Positions 23,739 through 36,274 of a stretch of 64,000 nucleotides of DNA are shown here, in pieces. A model generated the notes under the pieces. It did no database searches. It saw only the letters and a program-made list of their open reading frames with translations, and was not told the DNA's origin. The stretch spans positions 415,964 to 479,963 of the forward strand of contig VJWN01000027.1 of assembly GCA_007644065.1 (NCBI GenBank), written 5' to 3'. Position numbers and translations under genes: made by a program. The stretch is from Margaritispora aquatica (taxonomy: Eukaryota > Ascomycota > Leotiomycetes > Helotiales > Discinellaceae). How positions within the stretch are numbered: the stretch's first letter is position 1; the number at the start of each line of letters is the position of its first letter.

Positions 23739-24132
23739 CAGCGTTTGTTCCAAGTTTATTTATTGTGTCTGAACTTACTTTCTCCAGCTGTTTGGCAATA
23801 AGCCAATGCCAAAACAGTGTTCGCATCAGAGGAAGTAGATCCAACTGCACGATTGCTGGCTCTTTCCTCCCGAGCTCCATCCATAGTCCTACCTCCTGCC
23901 ATAAAGCCAGCCATATCTCTCCGCTGATGGTCTCGTCGAGGAGAAAGAAATAGCCTTTGGCCCGCGAGCCTTGCCGCTCAGACTCGGCCACTTTTCCATC
24001 TTTACATCTTTCAGATCTTCCTATAGCCTTGTGCGGGTAACCAAATGTTGTATCACACAAGGTGCCCCTTGAAGCAGTCTCAGGTCGTAAGCCATTGGGT
24101 GAATCCGCCAGCAAAGTCACAAGATCCGGCAA
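23728..24132 (-). CDS. Unidentified coding segment upstream of the DUF6594 gene
   Basis: An open frame on the same strand, rich in Trp and Leu (SGEIWLALWQEVGLWMELGR; LMRTLFWHWLIAKQLEK), looks coding, and is open upstream of 24132 into LCACKLPDLVTLLADSPNG. A strong donor (GTAAGT) follows LEK, at about 23779. It may be the 3-prime part of a separate gene whose 5-prime exons I cannot find, or it may splice into the DUF6594 gene, making one larger fused protein. No splice joining the two in phase through canonical sites was convincing. I do not recognise the family. Confidence 0.4.
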   Translation of the reverse strand: MPDLVTLLADSPNGLRPETASRGTLCDTTFGYPHKAIGRSERCKDGKVAESERQGSRAKGYFFLLDETISGEIWLALWQEVGLWMELGRKEPAIVQLDLLPLMRTLFWHWLIAKQLEKVSSDTINKLGTNADAF

Positions 24133-24612
24133 CTTGCAGGCACACAGGCTTAACAGTAATCATGCGACAAATACTCGCCTACTCCCTGAGGTAGGTAGCC
24201 TGTATAAGTCTTCTCCGTTCCGAAAAACCCTTGAAACAAGGACTCCTAGCTGAACTTCTAGTAAAAGTTTTCTACTTTGTTTCAAAAGTCTCATTGAATT
24301 CTTCATCCTACTTGCAGGAAAAACGCACAAATATTGAAATATATGTTTTGAAATGCCACATGGGTAAATCTAATATATATACAAGTTCCTATCGTCACGT
24401 TGCATTAAATCTTGTAGTTCCCTCACCATAAGCTAACCCAGCACTGTTTATCAATAAGCGTCCCTCAAATTAAGCTTTCAGCTATACTATGGTTCTGAGT
24501 ATCAACTACCATGTAGTTGAAGACAATATCAGCAGCATAATATCCGTTACATAGCTACAGTATTAGACCACATGCCTACAGCCCACCGCTATCTGGACAT
24601 ATTCGAATGTTG

Positions 24613-25211
24613 CTAATCAGTGATAGGATCAGTAGGTGAGGGATATAATCGGTAGATCTTCTGCCTCCTGCTGCAATCAAACTGAATGGTGTTTTTGTAC
24701 ACGAACACAACCCCAGAGCTCTGCCAACTAACACCATCTGCTGCTAGTTGAGGTCTGAAAAAAGAATACACCTCGTTCAAAAGTGCTGCACTAATGAACA
24801 CCCGGAAAGAGCCAGGATAACCCTGAGCTACAAGAAAAGCCTGATCTCCTACATTCCAATGCTGAAATGGCTACATAATGCTTATTAAAGATATCCTCTC
24901 GACTAAGTATTCAAGCAGTCACTTACAGGTTTAATGTTCTTCCTAGAGCTGTTACCAAGTCCCCAACAGCCCAAGCCATATCCCTTTTTCGCTGGCTGGT
25001 CAGTGAAATTTGATCCTTTCTTGTCCTTGAAGCTAAGTGATCTGAAAACATGTTTTGCTTTTTCTACAATGTTACCGGAACTGGTTGGGGTGTTATCAGC
25101 ATTTTCTCTTATTAGCTGCGAAGTAGTTTCTGTAGCTGATTGTTGATTGGTTGCCTTCTTGGTGTTGTCGCTGATCTCGCTACTGGCAGTGAGCTCCTCT
25201 TTTGTAGACAT
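24613..25211 (-). CDS. Orphan two-exon protein of 177 residues
   Basis: Exon 1, 25211-24927, encodes a Ser/Thr/Asn-rich, low-complexity N-terminus (starting MSTKEELTASSEISDN) and ends at a perfect GTAAGT donor. Exon 2, 24861-24613, starts HWNVGDQAFLVAQGYPGSFRV and ends PSPTDPITD. The two join in phase over a 65-nt intron. Exon 2 resembles a small beta-rich module (W-VGD-AFL---GY-G-F-V), but I cannot name it. There is no signal peptide or membrane helix. The neighbours are DUF6594-type genes on the same strand, with no evidence of co-regulation. Confidence 0.5.
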
Positions 25212-27276
25212 TTCAAATTTTCTCGACTTGAGCGCTGCTGATGGTTATTTGAATTATTGAAATTTCAGGCCTATCGATCCTGAAAGATGTTAGACCCAAA
25301 CCCAGGCGTACAATATAGTTCTGTGACATATACTTCTGCGAATTCGAGCTTTAAGATTTCAATGTCATCAATTTAGACAGTTCCACCAAGCGCTATCATC
25401 GATTTGAAAAAGATTTCTGTTAGAATCTTCTAAATGTAGTTGACTGTAATGATCACTGTGGATGAATGATCTGAGAATTGAGTTAGAAGCTTCACGTTCT
25501 ACTTATCCAACCAGGCTCTACCACTATGAAAGGGATGTAATTTGACTTTGTGGACTCTAGTTTCTTTGGGATAGTACTAATGTATGTTGCAGTAAGTCTT
25601 TCTAGAATCGAAAGACAAATTAATCTTCTTATTCTTTGAGCTAGTATTTCATTCATTGAATTGGAAGGGATACTTAGCAATTAGGTGAACCAAACTAAGT
25701 AAGAGCTTCAAGTCTATTTCTATCGCTTTGTGGCTGGCATCTAGTTCTTACCCAGAAGATTGCATATCTAAGCTTATAGTTTTCTTTAGATTAGATTCTA
25801 AACAAGGGAGATTCTTCTTTGCTACAACTAAAGAGATGATGGCAAAAATCCATTTTGACTTTAAAGAAGTTACCAATCCAACAATTTGAAAGAACCATTA
25901 GGTGTATTGTTTCATCTCTTGTTAACTTAAATAATACTTACTCCATAAATCTTTATATTTAGAGCGCATTTGAGAATGCATGACTAGTCCTCTGATCCAA
26001 AAGTGTAAAAATTGTTATTTTCGATATTTTCAAAACTCCTATCCTGCTTGACTTTGTTCAAACACTTTACAGTCCATCTCATACAACTATGTGATACTGA
26101 CGCCGGTTCATTAAATCGTATATGCCAGCAATTTTGAAAAAATGTAAGCTAAACAGCAAGTATTTTACAGGCTTCCATTTCCTTATGTTGATTTTCTAGT
26201 TCTCTTAGTCACATACCATCCATAACCTCCCTAGAAAACGTTCATATTCTCCCTTCCTTGGACAGGGTCGAAAACTAACCAACGGAATCTTTGAATGATT
26301 AGGTGAGACCAACATAAGTTCTTAGAGGACTTGTGCAGTTCGCTAGACGCTTAAAGGCATCACCAACACATGAATGCAGTCGCTTCTACTCTTTATTGCC
26401 ATAAACTTCTAATGCATCTACTCAATGAAAACAGTCTGCAGTAACCATATCAATAATCATCTTTATGTTACTTTAAAGCCAGGGTTTTCTGCTTTGGTTT
26501 TCTGTAGTGTTTCTAATTTTACAGTGTAGCTCGTTAAGCGAGGTGGTGAATATCGATTAACATTCCTCTATATTAAGCCTAACTACGCGACTGTAAGCAT
26601 GTCATTGAGAACGACTTATATGCACACGTAAGACATTATAGAGGTAGAACTATAGAGGATGCAGATCAAGCATATTGAGTTGACTTGAGTTAGGTCGAAA
26701 TCAATGATTTGATCATCTAGGCTCGGCAGAAGCTCAACCAAATGTTCTATCCTAGGTAAGAAACAGACATCACATGATTTCCCCCCCTTTCGCCTTTTGG
26801 TAGGCACTTATAAAACATGAATTCGAACATAACCTTATCACCGTATGTTTTGCGAATGTGATACTTACGCTATAGATTTCAGAAGATTGACTTGCTTGAT
26901 ATTCTACAATATAAAAGGTTCACTTGAGATTCTTTGGCCCACTTCAAATCTAAATAGCAATCACTTCTACATCGTTTGCTGGGAGAGCGCTTTAGAGCAG
27001 AAATATTTCGATTCATAAAAAGAGTTCTAGCAGTTCTAACGCATAAGTGTTGACTTAATAGCCTCAGAGTTAATATTGTCTTTCAGAGCTGTAGGCAGTG
27101 GGTTGGGACCTCTGAAAGCCTTCTACCGAAGTCATATACCGCTGACATCAGAAAGACACAGTAGCTTTCAGGATTTGTTTATTGTCCTGCCTGGAAGCAT
27201 AGACTAACTCTAAAAGTTGTCTGAAACGCTATACTCAATAGATCAGAGTGCCATCAACACTGCAAGCACCCCTCGC
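25212..27276. other. Gene-empty AT-rich stretch
   Basis: About 2.1 kb in which neither strand shows an open frame with coding character, apart from tiny ORFs. Composition is AT-rich throughout and may reflect decayed repeats. No terminal repeats or transposase motifs were recognised. Confidence 0.5.
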
Positions 27277-27896
27277 TCAGGTTGAAGAGTAATCAACGTC
27301 GCATTCGAATGAACCAATGTTGTCATTCCAGGGCAAAGCACCGTAGGTTGACAGATTGGCTTTGCCTAGATACTCGATAATTCTAGAGCAGCCTGAGGGG
27401 CTAAAGCATAGGTCTGCACACTAGGCGGCACTGTGAACGTGTTAGATGGGAGCCAGCCGCAAGCTCGGAGGTATTACTTACTAACTCAGCCAACATACGG
27501 CTCCCGGTAGTGGGGTAATGGAGCTAACGTTATTTAACCTATATCTTGTTAGCATCATGAAGCTCTTCTCAACGCTGATTACTTACTATAGGTACTCTAG
27601 GGTGACGTATGTACCACTGTATGTAAGTAGGACGGTCAACGTTTGACATTCTCCTTTAAAGTCATAGTCGGTACGCATGAGAACCTGACGAGAGATTACA
27701 CATTTGTAGTCAAGGGATTATGTAGAGATCTACCTGTCCAGTGACATTGGTGGCCTAACGACCCGATATAGTTCTCGTACGAGGAGGAACAGTAGCCGCG
27801 ACTGAAGCCATCAAAACTGCAATAAACGATTGGAGTTGTATTTTGAAAAAGCGATAATGACAATGATTGAAGAAGAGAATCCACAGCGAAAGCCAT
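27277..27896 (-). CDS. Candidate small cysteine-rich protein, betagamma-crystallin-like
   Basis: Several short segments on the minus strand, each bounded by plausible splice sites, look like one small protein. 27896-27700 encodes CSFDGFSRGYCSSSYENYIG. 27684-27587 encodes TDYDFKGECQTLTV and ends at GTAAGT. 27538-27480 encodes LNNVSSITPLPGAVCWLS. 27420-27277 encodes CADLCFSPSGCS and, near the end, LPWNDNIGSFECD before TGA. The pattern D-x-x-F-x-G-x-C followed by LNNxVSSI-P-P is typical of small secreted fungal betagamma-crystallin-like proteins. I could not join all exons in phase and see no clear signal peptide, so the gene may be damaged. Confidence 0.35.
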
Positions 27897-29226
27897 GTAT
27901 TTATGCTTCAGAATCCATGGTGATACGTCTCACTCAGTATACTTGCTGCTCGAGAGATTGCCCACTCAAAGGACAGACAAGTTTTCGCTTGAGAGACTCT
28001 CGTCAGATAAACATGAGACCTAGTTGACGTCCTCCAGTAACATAAACTTGGTCGCAATGAGAGGCTCCATTAACCTAGAGATCGTCAAATCTAGTGCTGA
28101 CGGATACGAGATCTGCCCGACTTAGTAATATCACGTGGTTATATAGTGACGAGGAGGTGGGGGCCAGTTGGACATGGATGACGATTGTACCCTGGCAAGA
28201 CAAGAACAGTCTGATCTTGAGAAGAAATGACTTGTATGAGAGCCCTGATTAATCGAGATTCACGAGGACGGAATTCATCTTGATATTCGTTTTTGTTCTT
28301 TCAAAAGAATAGTACAAACACAACGACATTTAGAATCAAGATTCAGGTTGAGCGAAATGTAGTAACTAAACATAGACATAGACATAGAGGTATAGACATC
28401 TTGATTCAATCAAGTTCAAATTTTCGTCAACAAGGTGTTGATGACCGCTGTCTTACTCAGATCGATGTGTTGCAAATGGCTTTGAAATGAGGTACTGTTG
28501 ACAACTGTGTAGAAATTCCAACCATGGGCGAGAATGGGTGTAGAGTCACCTGATGCACTTCGATGGCACCAGGGCAGCCACCATCGAAAGCCGAGGCTGA
28601 GGTCTGAAACCACAAAGCTTGCTTTGTATTTGTCTTCACGTCATTCCCCTTTTTTAAGTGGAAGAAAGATGAGGTCGGAATAACCTCAATAATTAACCTT
28701 AATCTGATGATTCAGCTTGTCTCGTTTCTCTTCTCACCACGAATAATCATGACTCGTTAGCGCGGCGTGATATTCTTCCCTCCATTTCAGGCTCCCATTT
28801 AATTCTTGTGGTTTTGCCAGTACAAACCCTACTGTTTTCATTCTTTCCTCGTATTCCAATGCCTGTACATGCATCGGTATGGTCCAGCACGCCCAGGAAG
28901 AAAGATCTCCAGCCTCTTAGCTAGAAGCGACCATCTTGGTACCTTAGATTACCTCTCAAGGGGTTAGCATTCTCATGCAAACTCCCTTGCACAGCCGTTC
29001 AACAGTGCAGTGACCGTAAAGATATGCATTTGATTGGCTCATTCAAAGAGGAGAGTTGCTTCGCCGCATGAGGCACGGGTAGACTTCGTAGGATGAACAA
29101 AGTGTTTGAACTTTGTCTTCTCAGGCAGAGACCAACGCAGAAGACCACATATCTTTCGATGTCGGCCCACCAAGAGGCGTCAAGTAAATCTCGCAGTTTG
29201 TTTACACTTTTCTGTTTCACATTTGA
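27897..29226. other. Intergenic, no gene seen
   Basis: About 1.3 kb upstream of the ABCA-type transporter; its promoter must be near the right end. A short imperfect repeat of CATAGA/TAGACA units lies at about 28371-28402. No supported gene. Confidence 0.5.
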
Positions 29227-32200
29227 ATGATCACAACCATGGTCACCTCAGTACAAAAGACAGAATGGCAGCGAATCTATCGTCAAACTCTCACCTTATG
29301 CTACAAGAACTTTCTCATATTCTACAAAGCTCCAATCGCAACAACATCTCGTGCTTTGCTTTTCCCGATTATCGTCACCATCATCTTTTGCGAGTTAAAA
29401 AACCTCGACGCTACTTATTCGTCTACGGATACAAGCAACTTTGGAATCGCGGCATCAGCAACACCTATCCGAGGACTGGCCGACGCAATCATATCAACAT
29501 CGACTCCTAAACTGGTCTTGGTTCAGAATGGCATTTCTAATAGCACATATAACCCGATCTTAGAAGGAGTTCGCCAGCAAATTGGCACAAACAACATCGA
29601 GTTGATATCCATCGGGAACCCCGACGATCTTTTTCTTCACTGCAAGCAGTCCTTACAAGGGATTAGTGATTGTTTTGCAGCTGTGGTGTTCACCCTGTCA
29701 AACAAAACTAATGTTGATTATGCAGTTGCATTTGACGCCAGTATTGGAGACTGGTCAGCTGGGTATGGGAACTACAAGACAGAGAATTCTCTACTTCAGC
29801 AGCGCATGTTCCCTCTTCAATGGACCATCAACTCTCTTATCGGCAACTTCTCTCATGTGGCAAGGCCATCAACACAAGCTTACACGGGTTATTTCGGCCC
29901 AAACATCATTCCACAAGAAGTGACAGAAGCTACCAATGGTCCTTTATGGTTGTCCCTAGTTGGAATCTTTGTTGGCCCTGTATTCATTCTCATCTTGATC
30001 GGAGTTGTTTACCATTTGAGCACCTTCGTCGCAACCGAGCGAGAGTCTTCTCTCTCAGAGCTGATGACAGCACAAAGCGTCACAACTGCTCCACGTGTGT
30101 TATCGACATTGATCTCGTTCTTCCTCCTATATTTTCCCGGGTTTCTGATATGTTCGATCCTGATAACACAACTCCTGTTTACCAAGACGTCAGACATTCT
30201 ATTTCTATTCTTGACCTTGCTAGCTGCTGCCTCTACTGTCTCGACTTCGCACTTCATTGCATCTTTCTTTGGCAAAGCTCAATTAGCTGGACTTTACGCC
30301 TCTACTCTGACTTTTGCGTTGGCGCTTGTCACTTTAGCAGCATCTCTAAGTCAATCCGATCATCATGCCCAAACACTAGGCTTGTCGCTCGTATTTCCAC
30401 CAGCAACCTGGGCAAATCTGGTGTCTGATGCAGCGACAAGAGAATATTATTTGATGCCGTTCAAATTATCCCGCAACTCGACCTTGATGCCCTCCACCGA
30501 CCCACCAATAACTATCCAGAAATTGGATGGATATCTTTATGTGATATTTTTCATCGTTCAGATTATCGTATACACAGCTGGCGCTTATGCTGTCGAAAGA
30601 GGCCTTTGGGGTGTGGTCCGAAATTATGACAAGCTCGAAGCTTCAAGCGATGTTGCACTTCGTTGTAAAAGCTTGTCCAAAACATATCAGGGTAAGAGAC
30701 CTTGGTATTGGCCCTTTATGCGAAAAGGTGGTCCAGTGATTGCCATAAACAACCTCGACCTGGAGGTGAAGAAAGGCTCTGTTACATTCCTTCTTGGCCC
30801 CAATGGAGGTGGCAAAACAACCACTCTCAAATGTGTAGCTGGCATGACTAGTATGGATAAAGGGTCTCGCCTTGAACTGAACGAGGAAGGAGTGATATTT
30901 GGCATTTGTCCTCAATCCAATGTAAGTGCATACGAATCATATTTGAATGTCACTAAATGTGCCAGGTGTTTTGGGATAATCTCACAGTTGTAGAACACAT
31001 TAAGATTTGGAGACAATTGAAGACTGCTGCCTTTGGAAACGTTAGCGGAGTTGACCATGACGACGACGATGTGCTTGCTGAATGCGACCTTTCAGAAAAG
31101 ACCGATGCCCAGGCTAAGACACTGAGTGGTGGACAGATGCGAAAACTTCAATTGGCCATCTCTTTTGTTGGTGGTTCAAAAGTCTGTTGCATTGATGAAG
31201 CTTCAAGTGGTCTAGTAACTTATACCGTAACATATTCTATACATGCTTTGGCACTAATGATAAATAGGATCCTCTATCGCGAAGAAATATCTGGAAGATT
31301 ATCCAGAAAGGGCACACCCGACGTACTATACTTGTCACAACACATTTCCTGGATGAGGTTTGTCAACTAACCCCTCTCTTCGAAATTACTAACTGTACTA
31401 GGCCGATGTTCTTGCAGACCATATCGCGATCGTCTATAAAGGCACACTTGTTTGTGAAGGTGCGAGCACAAATTTAAAGGCTCAGTACGGCGATGATTAT
31501 GTTATTCGAACCGAATCGGGGGATGAGAGCATAGTATGGCGGACAAAAGATTCTGCTGAAGCAACAAGGAAGATACTTGAGCTTGAAACCTTGAACGACG
31601 ACAACTACAATGTTATCTTTCCGACCTTGGAGCAAGCTTTTCTCAAAGTAACATCTGATACTGCAGTACATGAACAGGGTGGAGATGGTATTGTGGGTGA
31701 GGAAGTTCCTAACGCGGTCAACGAAAAGATATCCAGTCTCGACGATGAGCAATATCCAACGCCAACTTTGGCCTTTGAGTCAGCAAACAAGATTCGAAGT
31801 GACAGCATTCAACCTGTACAGGATATCAACTTGGACGTTGGGCATTCCATTGGATTAGCAAGGCAGATATACACACTCTTCTGCAAGCGGTACAGCCTTC
31901 TGATGCAGAAGTCTGGTTGGATTTCATATGGCATCAATTTGATCATGCCCATCATAATTGCTTCCGCATTGGTCAAGTTTATGCATCGAATGGACCCCAT
32001 GCAGACATGTGCTATGAATGGTATTGTACTTAGCAACGCTTCCTTCAAAACCCAACCATTATCCTCGACGGGGCCAGTTCTAGCTCCTTTCACAACGTAC
32101 TATCCACCCCAATTCAACACCTACAGCAGCGAGCCTTCCGCTATAGTCGGTCCATCATCTGCCTTCTCAAACACTGCACAGGAGGAGATTTATACCTCGA

Positions 32201-34561
32201 ATCTAGGAGATTACTTCATCAAAAACGAATATTCTTCAGCATCGGGCTATTCTTCTAAAGTCAATCGCACGTTAGCCTTAAGCACACGCTTGCTTGTGGA
32301 CGACAAAAGCACCATCTTGAAGAGTATCGCAAACCACTCTGGTTACAGTCCATACCGAGGTTTTGCATTGTGGTCACCTACCCCAGAGAGCTCAATCTTA
32401 TTCCACAGCACTCAAGACTACATCTACAGTGCTGGTATTGGCGATCTTGGCTTTGGACTATTGACGGCACGAATCAGCAATTCCACAACCACAACTGGGA
32501 TCGCTAGGAGGATAACAACGTCACTTCGAACAATGCGCCGTCCTGAGAATTTTGTCAATTTCTATAACATGCCGATTGTTATTCTCATAGCATTGACATT
32601 CATCGCATCTGCTAGCATCGCGATTATCTACCCTTCGTTTGAGAGGAATAACAGAGTCAGAGCCCTCCACTACTGTAATGGAGTCTCGCCTTTTGCACTC
32701 TGGTTTGGATACCTTCTATTTGATATGCAGCTTATGCTCATTCAGTCTATTTTTGTTTGGGCATTGATATTCGCTGGCTCGTTGACTAAGCTATGGTACG
32801 CGTCAAACTATCTTCTGGGAGTATTCATTCTATTCGGCATCGCAACTTACCTTGGAGTCTACCTACTATCGCTCTATACTAAAAAGGCAGCTTTTGCCAT
32901 CGCGGCTGGATTACACGTACTATTGTTTGTGCTCTACATTGTTTCCTATGTTATGGCACAGTCATTTGGCAACAAAGCTGTTTTACACGAAACATACTCA
33001 AGCATTCAATACGGACTAGGTCTCTCATCCCCGGCTGCCAATCTAGCCAGAGGGCTTTTCGTCGCTTCTAATACCTTCGAGGTTCTGTGCGGGAAATACG
33101 CTGATGCTGATGTGTCACAACCGTTTGCATATGTGCGCTACGGCTCCGTGTACGCGAATCTCCTGATTCAAATAGTGTTTTTGATTGCCGTCCTCTTCAT
33201 TCATGAATACGGAAGCGCAGATTGGTTCCGTCGCAATATTACCCGCCGTGGTACTCCGGTTCGTCTTCACTATATTATAGACTCGGGAAACCTGGGTTCA
33301 CTTGTCCCAGTTGTTGGAGGAATTGATGATGAGAACACGAAAGACGCAACTGGCGAAGCTGTTCCAACCAACATCTTGTCAGTCTCCCGCATCAGCAAGT
33401 TCTTCGGCAAGCTATCCGCAGTCGAAAATATATCCTTCGACATAGCACCCAACCAGACACTCGCTCTACTAGGTGGAAATGGCGCAGGAAAGACTACAGT
33501 TATTAACATGATCCGAGGCGAACTCAAGCCAAATTTTGGTGATATCTACCTCGACGGTGTCTCTGTGTTAAAACAGCCTCAAAAAGCACGCTTACATATG
33601 GGTGTCTGCCCTCAAGATGATGCTATTGATAACCTTACTGTGCGACAGACCTTGAGGTTTTACTCCACAGTCAAGGGACTGAAGAACGTGCAGGAAAATG
33701 TTGATAAAGTCCTCACTGCGCTTAACATTGTCACTTATAAAGACTTGTCTGTCAAAGCTCTGAGTGGTGGTACAAGGCGCAAACTATCTGTTGCTATTGC
33801 TTTACTTGGTAGGTCTATTTCGTCTTTCCATTCTTGTTTCTTTCACCTGGTGCCATTCCTCTGAAACAAAATTTCAGATGCGAATAAATCTGTAACAGAA
33901 ACGGTTTGTACCAATTGAGCATGCGATCTAACACTTGGCAGGAAACCCTCGCATTCTCCTCCTCGACGAGCCATCCACAGGCCAAGATGCAGGAGCCAAG
34001 CGCATTCTCTGGAAAGCGTTGCAAGCCATCTCCACCAACCGCGCTATCCTTCTCACGACGCACAGCATGGAAGAAGCCGAAGCACTCGCCACCAACGTCG
34101 CAATCATGGGCACGAAGATGCTCGCGAAAGGCACACTGACTGAGTTGCAGAAACTTCACGGTGGTGCGTTTGTAGTCAAAGCTCAGAGGTGTGGCAATGT
34201 GAGCAGAGAGGAGGTGGAGACGTTGGTGCGGGGCACGGAGAGGGGCTTTGGGGACAAAGTCGGGGAGTATCGGGATCGCAATGGGCAGGTTGAGTTTCTG
34301 TTGCCGCATGTGAGAAGGGAATTAGGCTCTATTATGCGGATTATGGAGGGGTTGAAGGGTGACTCCGTAGCAGAGCATGGCGAGGAAGACTTGGGGGATG
34401 AGAGCGCCGGAATGTCTGGCGAAGCTAGCAGTGCAGATGGAGTTGCGACATTGAAGAAGGAGCTGAAGCGTGTGTTGAGTGATTATACCATCACCGGTCC
34501 AACATTGGAGGAGGTGTTTATGAATGTTGCAAGGGAAAGTGGAAGTACAGGCGGTGTTTAG
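29227..34561 (+). CDS. Full-length ABCA-type ABC transporter
   Basis: Five exons (29227-30921, 30966-31214, 31268-31357, 31402-33808, 33942-34561) give 1686 residues with the layout TMD1-NBD1-TMD2-NBD2. TMD1 begins with a helix near residue 45 and has a large loop before the remaining helices, as ABCA proteins do. NBD1: Walker A GPNGGGKTTT, signature LSGGQMRKLQLA, and a Walker B reading CCIDEASSGLD where DEP is usual; the H-loop is LVTTHFLDEAD. NBD2: Walker A GGNGAGKTTV, signature LSGGTRRKLSVA, Walker B ILLLDEPSTGQD, H-loop TTHSMEEAE. ABCA transporters move lipids across membranes; the substrate here is unknown. An ORF-only reading would split this gene into three pieces. Confidence 0.9.
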
Positions 34562-35473
34562 GCTGGGACAGAAGACTTTGCTGCGAATTTGATCATTTTC
34601 AACACTGGAAGCCATAATTGATACACAAACAACAAAATAATTCAAGTTAATATATAATGATAGCAACGATAGCAAGAATTAATGGGCTATAAAACAGCCA
34701 TTAATTAAGTGTTAGTATGCCGCGCTACCAATGTTACTTCATCACTGCAAGAGTGGTACATAGTTAAGTCCCGATCTATTAGATTAACCTGAAACTTCCT
34801 AGAATGCAAGTTGCGTAGAAGTTTTCAGAATATATTATCTAGTCTTTATCAACTTACAAGATCAAGTTCAACATTCACCTAAGGAATCAAATATATATTA
34901 TTTATTTAGCGTCCATCACCTCTATTATATTCTTGTTTCAGGATTTAATCAAACTTTCTAGATACATGATCATGTTTACAGTTAAGACCCGTAATGCTAC
35001 CAAATCCCTAAAAAGACCTAAAATACTATGTAAGGCTCAACCACACAAACTCTGTGATTCACAGGTTGTAAATGTTGATAATGGTTGACCATGATCGACA
35101 TAAGTCATGTCTCATGTCTACTTCATGGGAATCTTAGTAATTGAGAATTGTAGAAAAATGCTCTAAATTCGCTGTCGTAGGGCTGCTGTTTTGTTACTTC
35201 TTGCTTTCGACCAGCTTGGCGTGATTGGAGAGTTGTTGTTGAGGTGAATCATAGAAAATGCCCTAAATTTTAATGTCAATCGAATTTAAATCCCGAACAA
35301 TATTATGAAATTCATTTCCGCAACAAACTAACATTGTGACTCCAGCTCATCCAGAACAAAACAAACGAACATTGCATCTAAACCTTGATAATCTCCAAAC
35401 TCTACATAACCAACACAGCCGAAAGTAGATTCGCTTTCTTCACACTCTAGTCGGCATTCTCGACTGCCTCCTT
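34562..35473. other. Convergent intergenic region
   Basis: About 900 nt, AT-rich, between the transporter stop (plus) and an orphan gene (minus). A near-perfect hairpin (arms TTAATGGGCT and AGCCATTAA, loop ATAAAAC) sits at about 34680-34705 and could be a 3-prime-end or relic structure. No gene seen. Confidence 0.4.
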
Positions 35474-36187
35474 TCACTCGCCATACCCAAGCCACACAGC
35501 CCCTGGCTTCATCAAACTCCTCATCTGCGCATTATACTCCACGGGGGGTAGGAACCCAGCCCCTGGTCCACGAATTACAGGTTGCGCTCCAAGAGGTAGG
35601 CCTTGGGCCGGGGACATATTCAATTCCAACTCGATCATCAAACAATCCAGTGCATTAGAATTGATGCTAATTAGTGAATCGTGCCTTAGAGATTTGCCAT
35701 ACATTGCGTTTTAAACATCAACAATGTCTCCTCACAGACTTAGCAACCATGGGTGCACGGTAGAGAGATAATCATGAAGCGTTACGGATCCCTGCCCATC
35801 GCTTGCCGGCATGACAGTCAATGTGGCTCTCTTATTCCGCGGCCGCAACTCACCACAGCACTTGACAAGCTGCATTCCGCCCTCATCCACCTCTGGATCC
35901 CAACCTGGAAAGGCCTGCCACTCGAAATCGGGTCCATGATCGCTGTCGGCATCAGAATGCTGACAGTGTTGCTCATACCAATCGTCTTCCCACATATCGA
36001 GCTCGTAGATTGTGACTGTGATACTGGAGATTTTGGGCTCGGTAAGGCTGGAAGTGCCGACGGCGTGCCATTGATTGTTGTTCCAATAGGGTTCTGGAGG
36101 GTTGTTGCCTTGCTTGATCAATATTGCTCTGGTGAGGGGACCGCTGAGTTTCCAGATGAGACCCATGCCTTGGTGTTCATGAATCAT
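35474..36187 (-). CDS. Orphan protein of 214 residues (possible nonsense-shortened N-terminus)
   Basis: Exons 36187-35736 and 35666-35474 join in phase over a 69-nt intron. The protein starts MIHEHQGMGLIWKLSGPL and contains an acidic, Trp-rich middle (YELDMWEDDWYEQH; FEWQAFPGWDPE), then a Cys pair (VKCCGEL), and ends LMKPGAVWLGYGE. I do not recognise a family. Upstream, in the same frame, 27 further codons from ATG 36274 (MSNLPAAQAGASQQHPTYPS) are separated from this start by a single TAA at 36193-36191. Either the true start is 36187, or the gene has acquired a nonsense codon. Confidence 0.5.
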
Positions 36188-36274
36188 ACCTTATGCGTCT
36201 CTGAGGTCTTTCATGCTTGGGTAGGTTGGGTGCTGCTGGCTTGCACCCGCCTGAGCAGCTGGTAGATTTGACAT

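Noticed and set aside
29820..30428. Long plus-strand ORF of 202 codons in a second frame of the ABCA gene
   Set aside because: It lies wholly within exon 1 of the transporter in a different frame and shows no domain.
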